DNA of 13,585 nt, taken from CBIHNH01 sp966211425. GTDB lineage: Bacteria > Patescibacteriota > Saccharimonadia > Saccharimonadales > Saccharimonadaceae. The DNA lies in assembly GCA_966211425.1 (NCBI GenBank), contig CBIHNH010000019.1, forward strand, positions 1 through 13,585. Direction: 5' to 3'. The translations under genes were made by a program, and so were the position numbers. Of the stretch, positions 5,919-12,923 are shown piece after piece. How positions within the stretch are numbered: the stretch's first letter is position 1; each line of letters begins with the position of its first letter. A model generated the notes under the pieces. That model was not told the DNA's origin. It did not search any database and saw only the letters and a list, made by a program, of their open reading frames with translations.

Positions 5919-8525
5919 ATGAAACAGGCACTAACGAAAGTGTTTGGTGATCCACAGGCACGTATCATAAAGCGACTCAAAAAACGTGTCGTCGAAATCA
6001 ATAACCTGGCTGATAAATATCATGACATGAAGACACCTGAGCTCAAAAAGCAGACTGAGGTGCTCAAAAAGCGTCTGGAAAAAAAGGGAACTGAGCTCGA
6101 CGACGTCTTGGCGGATGCCTTTGCGCTGGTTCGCGAGGCAAGCGATCGCTCTCTCGGTATGCGTCACTTCGATGTTCAGCTGATCGGTGGTATAGCGCTT
6201 CACGAAGGTAACGTGGCAGAGATGAAGACCGGTGAAGGTAAGACGCTTGTTGCAACGCTACCGACGTATCTCAATGCCCTGACTGGCAAGGGCGTTCACC
6301 TTGTTACCGTTAACGATTATCTGGCGCAACGTGATGCTGGCTGGATGGGCGAACTTTATGCCTATCTCGGACTGACGACCGGTGTCATCGTGAACGATGC
6401 TAGCTTTATCTACGACGCAAAATACGACAACGAGCTACACAGTGACCCTCGTATGAAAAAGTTGCGCCCAGTCAGTCGTAAAGAAGCCTACGCTGCCGAT
6501 ATCACGTATGGTACCAACAACGAGTTTGGCTTTGACTATCTGCGCGACAACATGGTTAACGATACCGACCTGCTACGTCAGCGCGAGCTGAACTTTGCGA
6601 TCGTTGACGAGGTTGACTCGATCCTGATCGACGAAGCCCGTACGCCGCTTATCATCAGTGCGCCAGCGATGGAAAATCCTGACCTGTACCAGAAATTCGC
6701 CAAAGTAGCCGCCAGCCTCAAGCCTGAGCACTATGTTCTCGATGAAAAACGCCGTAGCGTTAGCTTGACCGAAGAAGGTGTCGACAAGATCGAAAAGATG
6801 CTCGGTATCAAGAACCTCTATGGCGCCGACAACTTCCGCTCGGTCTATCACATGGATCAGGCTCTCAAGGCTCAGACGCTTTTCCGACGCGACAAGGACT
6901 ACGTCGTTGCGACTGACGGTGAAGTTGTCATCGTTGATGAATTTACCGGCCGTTTGATGCATGGCCGTCGTTACAACGAGGGCCTACACCAGGCTATCGA
7001 AGCAAAAGAAGCCGTAACTATTCAGCAAGAAAGCCAAACGCTCGCGACTATCTCATTCCAGAACTATTTCCGCCTCTACAACAAACTGAGCGGCATGACC
7101 GGTACCGGTTTTACAGAAGCTGAAGAGTTTCAGCAGATCTACGGCCTGGACGTTATCCAGATTCCGTCAAACCGTCCGCTCGCTCGTTCAGACCGTCAGG
7201 ATAAGATCTTTAAAACCGAAACCGGCAAGATCAAGGCGCTCGTCGAAGACGTCCGCGCCTTCCAAGAGGAAGGTCGCCCGGTGCTTATTGGTTCCGCAAG
7301 TATCGCAAAGAACGAGCTGATTAGCCGTGCGCTCAAAAAAGCCGGTATCAAACACGAGCTTTTGAACGCTAAAAACAACGAGCATGAGGCCGATATCGTC
7401 GCCCGCGCCGGCCAAAAGGGTGCAGTTACACTGGCGACCAACATCGCTGGTCGTGGTACGGATATCGTCCTCGGCGAAGGAGTAAAAGAGCTTGGTGGTT
7501 TGGTTGTGCTCGGTTCTGAACGTCACGAAGCTCGTCGTATCGATAACCAGCTTCGTGGACGTGGTGGGCGCCAGGGTGACCCGGGAACAACCCAGTTTTA
7601 TGTTAGTACCGAAGATGACCTGATGCGTATTTTCCAAGGTGAGCGCATCGCCTCATTGATGGATCGTCTCGGTGTTGATGACGAAACTCCGATCGAGAAC
7701 CGTGCGGTCAGCAAGACACTCGAATCGGCCCAGAAGCGTGTCGAAGGTTATAACTACGACACACGAAAGAACGTCGTCCAGTATGACAACGTCATCAACC
7801 GTCACCGTAAAGTGGTCTACAAAATTCGTCGCGATATCCTTGATGGTGAAAACATCAAACCTGAGATTGAGCGGCTACTCGAGGCCAAGCTTCGTGACAT
7901 TACGATCTTGCCAGGAAAAAACAACCCGAAGTTCGCAGATGAGTTTGAGGCGATTATTCCTCTCAAATCAGATGTCATCAAAAAGATTGGCGCTGAAAAG
8001 CGTGATAAAACCCGTTTTGAGCTCGCCCTAAAGGCGTCCGCAAAGCTCTACACCGCCAAAGAGAAAGAGCTCGGTACGGAAGTCATCCGTGGCGTCGAGC
8101 GACAGATTTACCTCCAGATTCTCGACCTTCTCTGGATGCAGCACCTCGAAAACATGCAGCACCTACGTGAAGGAATCCACTGGCGCAGCGTCGGACAGCG
8201 TGACCCGCTCGTCGAGTACCGTCAAGAGTCCCAAAAACTCTTCGAAGGGCTACAGGGAACACTCCGCGATGAAGTGCTGCGAGCCTTGTTCCGTATCCAT
8301 AAACACGAAGCGGTTGCTTCAGTCCCTGGGGATGATGTCTATGACTCAGAACTGACGGCTGCGGCGAAGAGCTCAGTCGAGCGCGGCGTAAACGAGGCTG
8401 GTCTGCCGACTATACATAACGAAGATGAATTCAAAGTAAAGAAAGCGCCAACTAAGACAGCCAAGAAAAAGGCAGCTGCTAAAAAGAAACGCAAGAGCGC
8501 AAAAGCGGCACGCAAACGGCACTAG
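5919..8525 (+). CDS. secA: Protein translocase ATPase SecA
   Basis: An 868-residue SecA, the motor that pushes preproteins through SecYEG at the cytoplasmic membrane. Visible parts are: N-terminal region; Walker A MKTGEGKT (102-109); Walker B VDEVDSILIDEARTP (229-243); preprotein cross-linking domain (about 245-370); the segment GMTGTGFTEAEEF in the second nucleotide-binding half; TNIAGRGTDIVLGEG and QLRGRGGRQGDPG, the helicase motif V and VI equivalents; and the helical scaffold and wing ending near 830. There is an insertion of roughly 20-25 residues before KEAYAADITYGT (about 163-187) relative to E. coli SecA. The C-terminal zinc-binding CxCxSGx8CH motif is absent; residues 839-868 are instead a Lys/Arg/Ala tail. 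The gene is first in a long plus-strand run and probably shares a transcript with the M16 gene. Confidence 0.98.
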   Translation: MKQALTKVFGDPQARIIKRLKKRVVEINNLADKYHDMKTPELKKQTEVLKKRLEKKGTELDDVLADAFALVREASDRSLGMRHFDVQLIGGIALHEGNVAEMKTGEGKTLVATLPTYLNALTGKGVHLVTVNDYLAQRDAGWMGELYAYLGLTTGVIVNDASFIYDAKYDNELHSDPRMKKLRPVSRKEAYAADITYGTNNEFGFDYLRDNMVNDTDLLRQRELNFAIVDEVDSILIDEARTPLIISAPAMENPDLYQKFAKVAASLKPEHYVLDEKRRSVSLTEEGVDKIEKMLGIKNLYGADNFRSVYHMDQALKAQTLFRRDKDYVVATDGEVVIVDEFTGRLMHGRRYNEGLHQAIEAKEAVTIQQESQTLATISFQNYFRLYNKLSGMTGTGFTEAEEFQQIYGLDVIQIPSNRPLARSDRQDKIFKTETGKIKALVEDVRAFQEEGRPVLIGSASIAKNELISRALKKAGIKHELLNAKNNEHEADIVARAGQKGAVTLATNIAGRGTDIVLGEGVKELGGLVVLGSERHEARRIDNQLRGRGGRQGDPGTTQFYVSTEDDLMRIFQGERIASLMDRLGVDDETPIENRAVSKTLESAQKRVEGYNYDTRKNVVQYDNVINRHRKVVYKIRRDILDGENIKPEIERLLEAKLRDITILPGKNNPKFADEFEAIIPLKSDVIKKIGAEKRDKTRFELALKASAKLYTAKEKELGTEVIRGVERQIYLQILDLLWMQHLENMQHLREGIHWRSVGQRDPLVEYRQESQKLFEGLQGTLRDEVLRALFRIHKHEAVASVPGDDVYDSELTAAAKSSVERGVNEAGLPTIHNEDEFKVKKAPTKTAKKKAAAKKKRKSAKAARKRH

Positions 8526-8538
8526 GGGTCATCAGAGT

Positions 8539-9828
8539 ATGAAACATACAGTACATGAACTTACCCTCAAAAACGGCGCTCGGGGACTGTTAATCGACAT
8601 CCCAGGAGCTACGGTTATGAGCTTTCAGTTCCATTTCCGAGCTGGAAACCGTTTTGTCAAACATGCTGACATTGAGCAGGCTGCTCACATCATGGAGCAT
8701 ATGGCTTTTGGCGCGAACGCCGAGTTCAAGGATGGCCATGACTATGAAGCAGAGTTTACGAAAAACGGTGCCTACCATAATGCCTACACTTCTGATCACA
8801 GCATGGTGTATCTTAGCGACTGCGCGGATTTTGAGTGGGAGCGCATTCTTGAACTCAAGCAGACTGCGATTACCAGGCCACGCTTTAACGAGGAAGAGCT
8901 GAGAGCTGAAGCCGGTAACGTCCGAAACGAACTCAACGGCTACCTGAACAAGCACCCGCGCCTGTTATGGCCAAAAATGCAACAGGTTCTCGGTGAAGCG
9001 ACACTAACCTACCCAGAAGCTATAAAGACGATTTCGAACGTCACGCTGCGAGACATCCGCGAACACTACAACCGAACCCACACCAGTGAAAATATGCGCT
9101 TTATCGTAGCGGGACGTATGTACCGTCGCAAAAAACGTATTATCGAAATGCTCGAGAGCTGGAATCTGCCTCGAGGTGACCGTCTGAGTATCCCAGTTGA
9201 TGAGGTGCACCGAGCCGATCCGTTTATGATCCGACGCAAGGAGTCGAGCAATATGACATTTGGCTGGTCAATGGTCGTCCCACGTCGACTGAGCGATAGC
9301 GAGCTTGATGCTATGAGCTCGATTAACCACATCCTGACCGGTACGATGCACTCACGTATCTTTGGTGCGGCCCGAAAAGCCGGTCTCGCGTACGGTATTT
9401 TTTCTGAAACCAGTGCGAACGAACACGCAAGCAGCTGGGATTTCGGCGCCGAGGTGAACCTCGATACTATCGAGCCGCTGTTTGACATCATCGTGCGTGA
9501 AGTCAAAGCCGTCCTGGACGGCGATATCAGCGAAGAGGAGATCGAACTTGCCAAGCAGTACGGTATCGGCCGCCACCAGATGGGCGCACAAACAGTCGGC
9601 CAGATCAACCGTTGGTACGCTGATCGATATTTCTTTGATGGTCACATCGACGACTATGACCATCGGCCAGCTGCGATTAACGCCGTCACCAAACGACGCA
9701 TCATGGAAACAGCACGTGAGTTTATCGATGCCAACTGTTGGTTGCTCGGTGGGGTCGGAAGCGGTGACAAAGCATTGCTCGATCGGCTGCATGCAAAACT
9801 GGCTACGCTGTTTGAAGAGACGCGGTAA
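8539..9828 (+). CDS. M16 family zinc metallopeptidase
   Basis: A 429-residue peptidase of the M16 (pitrilysin/insulinase) family, of the size of the single-unit M16 proteins that pair as dimers. The inverted zinc motif HxxEH is present as HIMEH (His50, catalytic Glu53, His54), and the third zinc ligand is Glu131 in NVRNELNG, 77 residues after His54 as in pitrilysin. The second half keeps the M16 fold region with a typical SRIFGAARKAGLAYGI segment. Catalytic residues are thus intact. There is no signal peptide or membrane segment, so it should act in the cytoplasm, perhaps on small peptides; the substrate is unknown. It starts 13 bases after secA, with AGGGG ten bases before the ATG, and has no promoter of its own, so it is probably co-transcribed with secA. 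No partner M16 subunit lies in the window. Confidence 0.93.
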   Translation: MKHTVHELTLKNGARGLLIDIPGATVMSFQFHFRAGNRFVKHADIEQAAHIMEHMAFGANAEFKDGHDYEAEFTKNGAYHNAYTSDHSMVYLSDCADFEWERILELKQTAITRPRFNEEELRAEAGNVRNELNGYLNKHPRLLWPKMQQVLGEATLTYPEAIKTISNVTLRDIREHYNRTHTSENMRFIVAGRMYRRKKRIIEMLESWNLPRGDRLSIPVDEVHRADPFMIRRKESSNMTFGWSMVVPRRLSDSELDAMSSINHILTGTMHSRIFGAARKAGLAYGIFSETSANEHASSWDFGAEVNLDTIEPLFDIIVREVKAVLDGDISEEEIELAKQYGIGRHQMGAQTVGQINRWYADRYFFDGHIDDYDHRPAAINAVTKRRIMETAREFIDANCWLLGGVGSGDKALLDRLHAKLATLFEETR

Positions 9829-9831
9829 AAT
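9826..9831 (+). promoter_or_regulatory. Possible -10 element upstream of the prfB leader ORF
   Basis: TAAAAT (5/6 match) overlaps the stop codon of the M16 gene. It ends 9 bases before the ATG at 9841, predicting a transcript start within about 3 bases of that codon. There is no -35 box and no TGn extension, so support is modest; the similar GGTAAAATA before ftsE strengthens it. Confidence 0.4.
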
Positions 9832-9840
9832 AGACTCATT

Positions 9841-10026
9841 ATGAAAGTAGCGATCATTAGTTACGGCGTCGAAGACAAGGCTCGTAACGGGCGCTACGAT
9901 AGCTCCGATGGTGCTCATGTTTATGGTAAAGAGAACACATTTTTTGTTCAAAATCAAGCGTTTTGCGCAGCCAAAACTGCCCAGACTTCCCGCGTTTACG
10001 CCACCATTCAAGGGGTTCTTTCGTAG
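9841..10026 (+). CDS. Possible small ORF upstream of and coupled to prfB (61 aa)
   Basis: A 61-codon frame beginning MKVAIISYGVEDKARNG. I do not recognise the protein. It fills almost the whole interval between the M16 gene and prfB. Its start is 9 bases after a -10-like TAAAAT, and its TAG stop overlaps the GTG start of prfB by one base (TAGTG). The first 35 codons look like ordinary coding sequence for this window; the last part is less convincing. It could be a small protein, a leader peptide that controls prfB by translational coupling, or a chance frame in an untranslated leader. It is in a different frame from prfB, so it is not an N-terminal extension. Confidence 0.4.
   Translation: MKVAIISYGVEDKARNGRYDSSDGAHVYGKENTFFVQNQAFCAAKTAQTSRVYATIQGVLS
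10010..10015 (+). promoter_or_regulatory. Ribosome binding site that decides the prfB start
   Basis: AAGGGG lies 10 bases before GTG at 10026. Upstream in-frame codons, including a TTG at 9963, have no such site. Confidence 0.65.
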
Positions 10027-11123
10027 TGCAGCCACTCAAGCAAGACCTCATTGAACTCGAAGCGGGACTATCGCAAGCCTTCGAACGGTTGAATCTGGAG
10101 GCAAAGCAGGCCGAGCTAGGGACGCTCGAGAGCCAGCTTGCTGATCCGGACCTGTGGCGTGATCCGACGCATGCTGAAGCTGTAACGAAGCAAGCGGCAG
10201 CGCTCCGACAACTTCTCGAGCCGTGGCAGCTGCTCAGAGCCCAGGTATCCGATGGTGCTGAGCTGCTTGAGCTAGGCGATAGCTCCATCGTCGCAGAGCT
10301 GAGTGCGCAGGTGGATCAGCTCAAGACGGAGTACGCTCGGCTCAAAAAAGATCTCATGTTCCAGGGTGAATACGATGATCATGCTGCCATCCTCAAACTA
10401 AGCGCCGGTGCCGGCGGTACGGATGCACAGGACTGGACGGAAATGCTGGAGCGTATGTACCTCAGGTGGACGGAAAAGGCTGCATTCAAAACAGAGCTAG
10501 TCGAGCGTTCGACTGCTGACGAGGCAGGTATCAAGAGTGCCACCTATGCCGTTTCCGGTCCGTTTGCTTATGGCAAGCTCAGGAGCGAGCATGGCGTTCA
10601 TCGTCTCGTTCGTCTGAGCCCATTTAACAGCGACAATCTTCGCCAAACAAGTTTTGCTCTCGTCGAGGTGATGCCAGAGATAGATGCGCCTGACGAGGTC
10701 GTAATCGACGACAAAGACCTCAAGATCGATGTTTACCGGGCTGGTGGTCATGGCGGACAGTCGGTCAATACGACTGATTCTGCAGTGCGCATAACCCATA
10801 TTCCAACAAATACGGTTGTCGCTATCCAGAACGAGCGCTCTCAACTCCAGAACCGCGAGACGGCTATGAAGATCCTGCGCTCAAAGCTGGCTCAGATGTT
10901 AGCAGAACAGCATGCGGAAACGTTGTCTGATCTCCGGGCCGGTGAGTCGGCTAGCTGGGGAAATCAGATTCGCAACTATGTTCTGCATCCGTACACGATG
11001 GTCAAAGACACTCGCACCAAACATGAGGATCGAGACGCGAGCGGCGTGCTTGATGGTAAGCTCGATGGTTTTATGGACGCGTATCTAGAGCATACATCCG
11101 GCGACAGTGGAAAAACTACATAA
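10026..11123 (+). CDS. prfB: Peptide chain release factor 2
   Basis: A 365-residue RF2, which reads UGA and UAA stop codons and releases the finished protein from the ribosome. The stop-codon-reading tripeptide SPF (about 198-200) marks RF2 rather than RF1, and the catalytic GGQ lies at about 243-245 in GGHGGQSVNTTDSAVRITH. Length equals E. coli RF2. The start is taken as GTG at 10026: a Shine-Dalgarno site precedes it and the distance to the conserved EAK/PDLW region matches E. coli. The in-frame sequence upstream to 9963 reads like non-coding. There is no early in-frame UGA, so the classical RF2 autoregulatory +1 frameshift is not used. Presence of RF2 shows that UGA is a stop in this organism. 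ftsE follows after 57 bases with its own promoter-like element. Confidence 0.96.
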   Translation: MQPLKQDLIELEAGLSQAFERLNLEAKQAELGTLESQLADPDLWRDPTHAEAVTKQAAALRQLLEPWQLLRAQVSDGAELLELGDSSIVAELSAQVDQLKTEYARLKKDLMFQGEYDDHAAILKLSAGAGGTDAQDWTEMLERMYLRWTEKAAFKTELVERSTADEAGIKSATYAVSGPFAYGKLRSEHGVHRLVRLSPFNSDNLRQTSFALVEVMPEIDAPDEVVIDDKDLKIDVYRAGGHGGQSVNTTDSAVRITHIPTNTVVAIQNERSQLQNRETAMKILRSKLAQMLAEQHAETLSDLRAGESASWGNQIRNYVLHPYTMVKDTRTKHEDRDASGVLDGKLDGFMDAYLEHTSGDSGKTT

Positions 11124-11161
11124 TTATCTGGCTATAGAACGGGGTAGTTCAGTCGCGTTTA

Positions 11162-11170
11162 TGGTAAAAT
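11162..11170 (+). promoter_or_regulatory. Extended -10 promoter of ftsE, predicting a near-leaderless mRNA
   Basis: TGG-TAAAAT is an extended -10 element ending 10 bases before the ATG at 11181; an overlapping TACTAT at 11170-11175 is an alternative. Either predicts a leader of at most about 4 bases. No Shine-Dalgarno sequence precedes ftsE, which fits. Confidence 0.5.
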
Positions 11171-11180
11171 ACTATAAGTA

Positions 11181-11864
11181 ATGATCCTACTTGATCGAGT
11201 CACAAAAACCTATGGGAAAGAGGGTAGTCCGGCGCTGAACCGGATCAGTTTGCATATCGAACCCAAAGAGTTCGTTATCATCGTTGGTACCTCCGGTGCC
11301 GGTAAATCAACGCTGCTTAAACTCCTGACCCGAGAGGAAAAGCCAACCAGTGGCAAAATCGTCGTTGGCGGCATCGACTACGACACACTCAAGGACAAGC
11401 ATGTGCCGCTACTGCGTCGCAAGATCGGCGTCGTCTTTCAGGATTTCAAACTTTTGCCACAACGCACGGTTTTTGAGAATGTTGCCTTTGCGCTCGAGAT
11501 TGCCGGTATGACGAACCGCGAGATCCGTTCGACTGTACCGAAGGTGATTGAGCTGGTTGGTTTGACGGGCAAGGAAAAGAAATTCCCACACCAACTCTCC
11601 GGTGGTGAGCGCCAACGTGTCGCAATCGCTCGTGCAGTTGTCCGCCAACCAAAGATATTGATTGCCGATGAGCCGACCGGTAACCTCGACCCAAAGCATA
11701 GTTGGGATATCGTTCGTTTGTTGGAAAAGATTAACCGCTACGGCACGACGGTTCTGTTGACGACCCACAACGTCGAGATCGTAAACCGCCTGAAACGTCG
11801 GGTTATCACGATCGATCATGGAAAGATAACCTCTGACCAAGCGCAGGGAAGGTATCAGCAATAA
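11181..11864 (+). CDS. ftsE: Cell division ATP-binding protein FtsE
   Basis: A 227-residue ABC-type ATPase that sits on the cytoplasmic face of FtsX and couples ATP hydrolysis to control of peptidoglycan cleavage at the division site. All ABC motifs are intact: Walker A GTSGAGKST (36-44), Q-loop VFQDFKLLP (Gln87), signature LSGGERQRVAIARA (139-152), Walker B ILIADEPTGNLDP (159-171) and switch His196 in LLTTHN. The RVFQDFKLL-type Q-loop and the short length are characteristic of FtsE. Its TAA stop shares one base with the ATG of ftsX, so the two are translationally coupled. Confidence 0.96.
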   Translation: MILLDRVTKTYGKEGSPALNRISLHIEPKEFVIIVGTSGAGKSTLLKLLTREEKPTSGKIVVGGIDYDTLKDKHVPLLRRKIGVVFQDFKLLPQRTVFENVAFALEIAGMTNREIRSTVPKVIELVGLTGKEKKFPHQLSGGERQRVAIARAVVRQPKILIADEPTGNLDPKHSWDIVRLLEKINRYGTTVLLTTHNVEIVNRLKRRVITIDHGKITSDQAQGRYQQ

Positions 11865-12856
11865 TGGCCACCGCACAACGAGACACCAAGGCAAAACTTG
11901 GTGGCAAACAACGCTTTCGTCGCCGATGGTTGACGTGGCTTCGTATGATCCGCTACGGCGCTAACAACTTTACCCGTAATGCCTGGCTAACAACCGCCGC
12001 TACGGCAGTGATGACGATCACGCTCCTTATTATCTTTATGACGTTCATCTCGCGCCAGGCGCTATCGAACACCGTTGACGAGATTAAACAAAAGGTTGAT
12101 ATCTCAGTTTACCTGCGTAACGACATCAACGATACAGAGGTAAAAAAAGTCATCAAAGAGTTTGAAGAAACCGACAATGTCGTCAGTGTGCGCTACATAA
12201 ATATCGCTGAGGCAAAAGACACCTATATCGAGCAGAATGCACCGTCCGCTGAACAGCTGCAAGCGATCTCGGAACTTCCGGTGACGCCATTTTTCCCAAG
12301 TCTTCGCGTCATCGTTGAGGATCCGAACGACACCAGTTCGCTGGCTGACTTGGTTGCAAACGATGAAACTGTTAAAAACGCGCTCCATCCTGATCCGAAA
12401 CGCGCGCCAAGTTTCAGTGGTGAGAAAAAGAAAGTCATCGAGACGATCTCGCGCTGGACTTCGTTTGCCGAGCGCGGCGGACTGGCTGCCGCAGCGGTGT
12501 TTGTCGCCATCTCGATGCTGATCATCTTTAACACGATCCGTATGGCCATCTTTAACCGCAAAGAAGAAATCCAGATGATGAAGCTCATCGGTGCCGACAA
12601 GAACTTTATCCGTGGTCCATTCGTCGTCGAAGCGGTCATGTATGGATTTATCGCAGCACTACTCGCGACCGGCCTTGGCTATACGTTACTATTCTCCGTA
12701 GAGAAACCACTCTCAAGCTATGGCATCGCTATCGGCCCAACGCTCAGCAACTTCACGCTGTTTGCCCCAATTGTCCTGGTTGTTATGATTATCATCGGCT
12801 CAACTATCGGTATTCTGTCTTCGCGACTGGCAGTTCGTAGGTATCTAAAAGTATAA
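11864..12856 (+). CDS. ftsX: Cell division permease-like protein FtsX
   Basis: A 330-residue membrane protein that forms the FtsEX complex. After a basic cytoplasmic N-terminus (1-41) comes the first membrane segment (42-64), a large extracellular domain (about 65-200) that in the family binds the murein hydrolase or its activator, then three more membrane segments (204-224, 253-278, 299-319). The cytoplasmic loop with FNRKEEIQMMKLIGA (230-244) is the conserved FtsX contact region with FtsE. The short RRYLKV end is typical. The start overlaps the ftsE stop by one base. The following gene encodes a plausible extracellular partner. Confidence 0.96.
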   Translation: MATAQRDTKAKLGGKQRFRRRWLTWLRMIRYGANNFTRNAWLTTAATAVMTITLLIIFMTFISRQALSNTVDEIKQKVDISVYLRNDINDTEVKKVIKEFEETDNVVSVRYINIAEAKDTYIEQNAPSAEQLQAISELPVTPFFPSLRVIVEDPNDTSSLADLVANDETVKNALHPDPKRAPSFSGEKKKVIETISRWTSFAERGGLAAAAVFVAISMLIIFNTIRMAIFNRKEEIQMMKLIGADKNFIRGPFVVEAVMYGFIAALLATGLGYTLLFSVEKPLSSYGIAIGPTLSNFTLFAPIVLVVMIIIGSTIGILSSRLAVRRYLKV

Positions 12857-12863
12857 GTAAGCA

Positions 12864-12900
12864 GGGGAAACCATAAGCGCCTTGACGGGCGCTGGTTCCC
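12864..12900 (+). other. Long imperfect hairpin between ftsX and the coiled-coil protein gene
   Basis: An inner perfect 6-bp stem (AGCGCC 12876-12881 with GGCGCT 12888-12893) closes a 6-base loop, and an outer stem pairs GGG-AACC on the left (12865-12872, one bulged A) with GGTTCCC (12894-12900); a 3-base bulge separates the two stems. No T run follows, so it is not a standard intrinsic terminator. It lies 23 bases before the next ATG and could stabilise the ftsEX mRNA, act as a partial terminator, or be a protein site. A TTGACG in the loop resembles a -35 box with a poor TACGTT -10 17 bases on. Confidence 0.6.
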
Positions 12901-12910
12901 GTGTTACGTT

Positions 12911-12915
12911 AGGAG
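12911..12915 (+). promoter_or_regulatory. Ribosome binding site of the coiled-coil protein gene
   Basis: AGGAG lies 8 bases before the ATG at 12924 and supports this start, which also begins a good signal peptide. Confidence 0.7.
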
Positions 12916-12923
12916 TAATCGCT

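Noticed and set aside
5931..9608. Several minus-strand open frames of 60-180 codons opposite secA and the M16 gene
   Set aside because: They mirror the codon pattern of the well-recognised plus-strand genes, show no domain and lack start signals.
9963..10025. Upstream extension of prfB from a TTG codon at 9963
   Set aside because: It has no ribosome binding site, its residues do not resemble RF2, and the GTG at 10026 gives the same N-terminal length as E. coli RF2 with a Shine-Dalgarno site 10 bases upstream.
10008..10028. AAGGGG-TT-CTTT-CGTAG looks a little like the RF2 programmed frameshift site (AGGGGG, CTT TGA)
   Set aside because: The in-frame stop is TAG, not TGA, the shift needed to enter prfB would be -1 rather than +1, and the conserved position of the site within RF2 (near residue 25) shows no UGA. 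The AAGGGG is better explained as the ribosome binding site.
9352..10035. Minus-strand open frame of 227 codons across the M16 3' end and the prfB leader
   Set aside because: It mostly lies opposite the conserved M16 coding sequence, starts in the middle of a leader region and resembles no known protein.
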